Shown here piece by piece: positions 5,690 to 8,693 of a stretch of 8,693 nucleotides of DNA (positions are counted from its first letter, which is position 1; each line of letters opens with the position of its first letter). The DNA lies in assembly GCA_009392095.1 (NCBI GenBank), contig VFHF01000313.1, positions 1-8,693 on the forward strand, in the 5' to 3' direction. This DNA comes from SAR202 cluster bacterium (GTDB taxonomy: Bacteria; Chloroflexota; Dehalococcoidia; Lucifugimonadales; UBA3495). Made by a program: the position numbers and the translations under genes. The notes beneath the pieces are model-generated. The model searched no databases. It was not told the DNA's origin and worked only from the letters and a program-made list of their open reading frames with translations.

Positions 5690-6934
5690 ATGTCCGTCTT
5701 ATTCGACGAAGACCCCGATGTAGCCCATGCCTTGGAGTTGGAAGACCAGCGCCAGCGCGAGTGCATCGTCCTGATTGCATCTGAGAACTACGCCAGCAAA
5801 GCCGTCCTTGAACCTGGCTCCAGCGTGATCAGCAATAAATACGCCGAGGGCTATCCCGGCCGACGCTATTACGGCGGCTGCGAGAACGCTGACATAGTAG
5901 AAAGCCTGGCCATCAGCCGTGTGAAAGAGCTCTTCGGCGCCGAACATGCCAATGTGCAGCCCCACAGCGGCGCCCAGGCCAACATGGCCGCTTATTTTGC
6001 CGTTCTAGGCCAGGGAGACACCGTCCTGGGCATGCAACTGGACCACGGTGGCCACCTGACCCACGGGGCCAGTGTGAACTTCTCGGGGAAGGTCTACAAC
6101 TTCATCCCCTACGGCTTGGACAAAGGAACCGAGACCATCGACTACGACGAGATTGAGCGATTGGCCAAAGAGCACAAGCCCAAATTGATCGTCGCCGGCT
6201 GCAGTGCCTATCCCCGTGTGTTGGACTTCGCCCGCTTCCGGGCCATCGCCGATAGCGTTGGCGCCTTGCTGATGGTGGACATGGCCCACATCGCAGGATT
6301 GGTGGCCGGCGGAGCGCACCCATCGCCGTTTCCCCACGCCAACATAGTGACGTCAACCACCCAGAAGAGCCTGCGCGGGCCCAGGGGCGGATTCATCCTT
6401 TGCGACGAAGACTTGGCTAAAAAGATTGACTTCGCCGTGTTCCCGTTCACCCAAGGAGGACCGCTGATGCAGGCCATCGCCGGGAAAGCGGTCTGTTTCG
6501 GCCAGGCGCTCAAACCGGAATTCTCCCGTTACGCCCACCAGGTGGTGGCCAACTGTAAGGTTCTGGCGTCGGAACTCTCCGAGGCCGGGACGAGACTGGT
6601 TTCCGGAGGCACCGATAACCACATGGTGCTGGTGGACGTGACCCCATTGGGCATCACCGGGCAACAGGCCGAGAGGGCGCTGGAGTCGGTGGGGATCATC
6701 GCCAACAAGAACGCAATTCCCTTCGACCCACAGCCTCCCAGAGTGACTAGTGGGCTGCGATTGGGCACTCCGGCGATCACCAGCCGGGGTATGGCGGAAG
6801 ACGAGGTCAAGCAAGTTGCAGCCATGCTGACCAAAGTGCTGTCTGACGTGGAAGACAAAGAAGCCCACGCCAAAGTGTCGGTTGAGGTGAAGAAATTGAC
6901 CTCCCGGTTCGACGTGCCAGGCATAGATAACTGA
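5690..6934 (+). CDS. glyA: Serine hydroxymethyltransferase
   Basis: A PLP enzyme interconverting serine plus tetrahydrofolate with glycine plus methylene-tetrahydrofolate; cytoplasmic and central to one-carbon supply. Numbered from the chosen start: LIASENYAS (28-36), NKYAEGYPGRRYYGG (49-63), the HSGAQAN region (92-98), the PLP-stacking and PLP-binding VDMAHIAGL (196-204) with D197 and H200, the Schiff-base lysine K226 in TTQKSLRGPRGG, and R357 in LRLGTPA that holds the substrate carboxylate. The length of 414 is normal. Unusual residues compared with the textbook motifs are Gln before the active-site Lys (usually THK), Phe in FPFTQGGPL (usually FPG), and Gln in PLMQAIAGKA (usually His, and AAKA). 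The start is ATG with GGAG 6 nt upstream; a TTG four codons earlier overlaps that GGAG. It has its own promoter and lies 116 bp before rpsF, on the same strand. Confidence 0.97.
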   Translation: MSVLFDEDPDVAHALELEDQRQRECIVLIASENYASKAVLEPGSSVISNKYAEGYPGRRYYGGCENADIVESLAISRVKELFGAEHANVQPHSGAQANMAAYFAVLGQGDTVLGMQLDHGGHLTHGASVNFSGKVYNFIPYGLDKGTETIDYDEIERLAKEHKPKLIVAGCSAYPRVLDFARFRAIADSVGALLMVDMAHIAGLVAGGAHPSPFPHANIVTSTTQKSLRGPRGGFILCDEDLAKKIDFAVFPFTQGGPLMQAIAGKAVCFGQALKPEFSRYAHQVVANCKVLASELSEAGTRLVSGGTDNHMVLVDVTPLGITGQQAERALESVGIIANKNAIPFDPQPPRVTSGLRLGTPAITSRGMAEDEVKQVAAMLTKVLSDVEDKEAHAKVSVEVKKLTSRFDVPGIDN

Positions 6935-6945
6935 TAGAAGCACAG

Positions 6946-6974
6946 TTGAGCCAGGCGAGGCCCGATGCTATAAT
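6946..6974 (+). promoter_or_regulatory. Promoter of the rpsF-ssb-rpsR operon
   Basis: TTGAGC (6946-6951), a 17-nt spacer and a perfect TATAAT (6969-6974) lie just after the glyA stop. The start near 6981 gives a leader of about 70 nt. Confidence 0.75.
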
Positions 6975-6991
6975 CAGACCGATTGCCAAAT

Positions 6992-7033
6992 TCTGCGTTT
7001 AATTCTGAAATCCGCAATACATCTGCGTTTAAT
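6992..7033 (+). repeat. Direct 12-bp repeat in the rpsF leader
   Basis: TCTGCGTTTAAT occurs at 6992-7003 and again at 7022-7033, exactly 30 bp apart; both copies are followed by CTG (after an extra T in the first). It lies in the transcribed leader just upstream of the rpsF ribosome site AAGGGG (7039-7044). In many bacteria the S6:S18 complex represses its own operon by binding an rpsF leader structure. A CCG is present between the copies (7012-7014), but I cannot fold a convincing version of that motif by eye. Confidence 0.5.
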
Positions 7034-7050
7034 CTGCCAAGGGGTACCGT

Positions 7051-7740
7051 TTGCGCCATTACGAACTTCTAGTTGTCCTTAGCCCGATGCTTAATCAGGA
7101 AGAGCTCTCACAGACCTGGGACAAAATCAAGGGATTTATCACCACTCGGGAAGCTGAGATTAGTCACGAAGAGCGATGGGGGACACGCCGTTTGGCCTAC
7201 CCTATCCGCAAAGGCCAACACCGGTTTCTGGAAGGAAGCTACCACCTGACCCGGTTCGCCACTGAACGTGCGTTCAACATTGAGTTGGAGAGTTTCCTGA
7301 AAATAGACGATGAAGTGCTCCGTTCTCTGGTAACGGTAACGCTGCCGGAAGAAGAACTTGCCGCCCAGGCTGCCGCGGCAGCCCGGGCAATCAGGGCTCC
7401 CACGCCCCGTCCTGCTCCCGTAGGTTCGGATGGCAATCCTATCGCGCCTGTCCCTGCTGAAGGCGAGGCCCCAGCGCCCGCCGCTCCCGCAGGGGGAGAA
7501 ACTCCGGCCCCGGTAGCCGAGACGGCCGACGCTGAAGCGCCTGCCGCTGAAGGTGCTACGGAGGAGGCTGCTGCCGAAGAAACAGCAGAGGCCCCTGAAG
7601 CCACTGCTGAAGATGAACCTACTCCGGGAGTCGAAGAAGAGGCTGAAGAAGAAAGCGAACCCGCCGCCCCTGAGGGAGACGGCAGCTCTGACGAGGAGTC
7701 GGAAGAACCGGCCAATGAGCCGGACGAAAGCGAGGAGTAG
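7051..7740 (+). CDS. rpsF: Small ribosomal subunit protein bS6 with long acidic C-terminal tail
   Basis: Residues 1-100 are the ferredoxin-like S6 fold: MRHYELLVVLSP, WGTRRLAYPIRKGQHRFLEGSYHL (43-66), ESFLKIDDEVLRSLVTV (80-96). S6 pairs with S18 on the 30S platform. The usual length is about 95-135 residues; this one has 229. After a short Ala/Glu linker, residues 103-229 are low-complexity Ala/Pro/Glu. In 121-229 there are 36 Asp/Glu and no Lys or Arg, and the protein ends PDESEE. Some bacteria extend the S6 C-terminus with glutamates through RimK, so an encoded acidic tail is notable. The start is TTG, with AAGGGG 6 nt upstream and MRHYELL as expected for S6; no in-frame ATG fits. The ssb start follows 13 nt after the stop, so the genes are co-transcribed. 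The tail is in frame with normal codon use and is not a frameshift product. Confidence 0.95.
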   Translation: MRHYELLVVLSPMLNQEELSQTWDKIKGFITTREAEISHEERWGTRRLAYPIRKGQHRFLEGSYHLTRFATERAFNIELESFLKIDDEVLRSLVTVTLPEEELAAQAAAAARAIRAPTPRPAPVGSDGNPIAPVPAEGEAPAPAAPAGGETPAPVAETADAEAPAAEGATEEAAAEETAEAPEATAEDEPTPGVEEEAEEESEPAAPEGDGSSDEESEEPANEPDESEE

Positions 7741-7753
7741 AAGGGAGGGAGAG

Positions 7754-8179
7754 GTGAACAAGATCACTGTCATCGGGCATTTGGGAAGAGATCCTGAGAT
7801 GCGTTATACGCCCAATGGTCAAGCGGTTACCTCGTTTAGCGTGGCATCCAGTCGCCGGTACACCACCAGCGGGGGAGAACAGAAAGAAGAGACGGAATGG
7901 TTCAACGTCAGCGCCTGGGGAAAGTTGGGCGAAACGTGCAACCAATATCTGACCAAGGGTCAACAAGTTTATATCGAAGGCCGTATGAGCAGCCGAACTT
8001 ATGAAGGGCGCGACGGCCAGACCAGGGTGTCCATCGACGTTTTCCTGAACGATGTACAGTTCCTGGGTAGAAGTGGAGACGGAGGCGGAGCCCCGGCTTC
8101 CGAGCCTTATGAATCGGGCGTCGGCGCGATGGCCGAAGATGGTCCGGATAATGATCCGGTAGACGACCTGCCGTTTTAG
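7754..8179 (+). CDS. ssb: Single-stranded DNA-binding protein
   Basis: A 141-residue SSB. The OB fold spans about residues 1-107: NKITVIGHLGRDPEMRYTPNGQAV at the N-terminus, then EETEWFNVSAWGKLGETCNQYLTKGQQVYIEGRMSSRTYEGRDGQ. It coats single-stranded DNA in replication and repair. A short Gly/acidic linker follows and the protein ends DNDPVDDLPF, the acidic tip that recruits partner proteins in bacterial SSBs. The start is GTG, preceded by AGGGAGGGA. It lies between rpsF and rpsR in the conserved bacterial order rpsF-ssb-rpsR and is probably made from the same mRNA. Confidence 0.97.
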   Translation: MNKITVIGHLGRDPEMRYTPNGQAVTSFSVASSRRYTTSGGEQKEETEWFNVSAWGKLGETCNQYLTKGQQVYIEGRMSSRTYEGRDGQTRVSIDVFLNDVQFLGRSGDGGGAPASEPYESGVGAMAEDGPDNDPVDDLPF

Positions 8180-8211
8180 ATCGGCAGTTGATAAAAAGGA
8201 CTTGAACTAGA

Positions 8212-8583
8212 ATGACGACAGAAGCCCCTAGAGGACCAGGCGGACCGCCACCTAGATTTGGCGGAGGCGGAAGACCCGGCGGCCCAGGCGGAGGCGGAAG
8301 ACCCGGCGGACCCGGCGGACCCGGCGGCCGTCCCCGTGGTCGATTTGTGCGCCGGCGCAAGGTCTGCGCTTTCTGCGTCGAAAAAGTTACCCATATTGAC
8401 TATAAAGAGATTGATAAGATCAGGCGTTTCGTGTCTGAACGGGCTAAGATTGAGCCCCGCCGTCGCACCGGAGTCTGCGCCAAACATCAGCGCGCCCTGC
8501 GCACCGCTATCCAGCGGGCCCGGCAGATCGCATTGGTGCCATTCGTGGCCTACCACGCCTACTCAGGCGGAGTCCGTCGGTGA
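8212..8583 (+). CDS. rpsR: Small ribosomal subunit protein bS18 with Gly/Pro/Arg-rich N-terminal extension
   Basis: Residues about 45-115 are a standard S18: RRRKVCAFC, then HIDYKEIDKIRRFVSERAKI, PRRRTGVCAKHQRAL and RARQIALVPFVAYH. Cys52, Cys55 and the CAKH group mark the Cys-containing, probably zinc-binding, form of S18. S18 binds S6 and 16S rRNA on the 30S platform. Total length is 123 against about 75 usually; the excess is residues 1-43, rich in Gly, Pro and Arg and nearly free of acidic residues. It is encoded partly by a 27-bp tandem repeat. The ATG has AAAAAGGA 11 nt upstream. A downstream start inside the Gly-rich part would need an unlikely site, so the extension is judged real. It lies 32 nt after the ssb stop, in the same operon. 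Confidence 0.95.
   Translation: MTTEAPRGPGGPPPRFGGGGRPGGPGGGGRPGGPGGPGGRPRGRFVRRRKVCAFCVEKVTHIDYKEIDKIRRFVSERAKIEPRRRTGVCAKHQRALRTAIQRARQIALVPFVAYHAYSGGVRR
8260..8322 (+). repeat. 27-bp tandem repeat coding the S18 Gly/Arg/Pro extension
   Basis: Two 27-bp copies (8260-8286 and 8287-8313) match at 25 of 27 positions and encode GGGGRPGGP each. A partial third unit GGCGGACCC follows (8314-8322). The repeats keep the reading frame (multiples of 9 bp), so copy number could vary without breaking rpsR. Confidence 0.8.
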
Positions 8584-8619
8584 GCGGATCCAGCCAAACA
8601 ATTGCATCGTATTGAATAA

Positions 8620-8646
8620 GGCGGCGCAGGTATAAATAGCGCCGCC
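8620..8646 (+). terminator. GC-rich hairpin after rpsR (possible terminator or attenuator)
   Basis: GGCGGCGC (8620-8627) pairs perfectly with GCGCCGCC (8639-8646) around an 11-nt AT-rich loop. The following bases, GGTTTCCTCTTC, are only moderately T-rich, so termination may be partial. It sits between rpsR and the next start codon at 8691. Confidence 0.45.
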
Positions 8647-8690
8647 GGTTTCCTCTTCATCTCCACCCCAGGGCAAGTCGAGGTTAGACA

Positions 8691-8693
8691 ATG
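8691..8693 (+). CDS. Start codon of a following gene, cut by the window edge
   Basis: The last three bases are ATG with GAGG (8680-8683) 7 nt upstream, a good ribosome site. Only the start codon is present. Gene order in other bacteria makes rplI (L9) or a replication gene possible, but nothing in the window tells which. Confidence 0.4.

Noticed and set aside
6353..7059. Long - strand frames opposite glyA and rpsF
   Set aside because: They overlap well-supported genes and show no family features.
7108..7773. - strand frames opposite the rpsF tail, Ser/Gly-rich and Phe/Leu/Arg-rich
   Set aside because: They are the complement of the Glu/Ala/Pro-coding repeat; their composition is explained by that.
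8260..8322. Tandem repeat considered as a CRISPR or origin iteron array
   Set aside because: Units are contiguous, in frame and code for the S18 extension; there are no spacers.
8258..8635. Second + strand frame overlapping rpsR
   Set aside because: Frame-shifted shadow of rpsR; the S18 frame carries all conserved residues.

Overview
The window is a slice of a bacterial chromosome of moderately high GC. The conserved run glyA, rpsF, ssb, rpsR, the Cys-type (zinc-ribbon-like) S18, frequent GTG/TTG starts, a CocE/NonD hydrolase and the style of intergenic palindromes suggest a Chloroflexota lineage, perhaps SAR202/Dehalococcoidia-like. That placement is inference from gene style, not proven by a marker gene.

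Layout. (1) Positions 1-417 hold the C-terminal part of a decayed thioredoxin-reductase-like gene on the + strand, with one nonsense codon and three frame changes that can be mapped. It is followed by a near-perfect 18-bp hairpin with a 3-nt loop (467-505). (2) Positions 522-2572, all on the - strand, form a redox block. An intact thioredoxin reductase is followed 11 nt later by a YccU-type CoA-binding protein, and further downstream by a Fur/PerR-family regulator. A perfect 7-1-7 Fur-family inverted repeat (1130-1144) lies upstream of the regulator. The CoA-binding gene has an in-frame UGA exactly where its family has a conserved Cys, and the homologous reading continues for 19 codons beyond it. 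(3) From 2573 to 2794 a divergent promoter region separates trxB from a + strand CocE/NonD-family hydrolase (2795-4621). (4) Positions 4622-4856 are a convergent gap filled with palindromic repeat material, followed by a - strand SAM-dependent methyltransferase (4857-5447). (5) On the + strand follow glyA (5690-6934) and then, from its own promoter, rpsF, ssb and rpsR (7051-8583). A hairpin and the start codon of a next gene lie at the window edge.

How it fits together. The - strand block looks like thiol/peroxide homeostasis: thioredoxin reductase, a CoA-binding partner and a peroxide- or metal-sensing repressor that probably controls itself. The + strand block on the right is housekeeping: one-carbon metabolism plus the S6/SSB/S18 translation-replication operon. 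In that operon S6 carries a ~125-residue tail that becomes strongly acidic, and its binding partner S18 carries a Gly/Pro/Arg-rich basic N-terminal extension.

Most worth checking are the UGA-for-Cys position in the CoA-binding gene, the oppositely charged S6/S18 extensions, the Fur box, and the trxB remnant beside an intact trxB.
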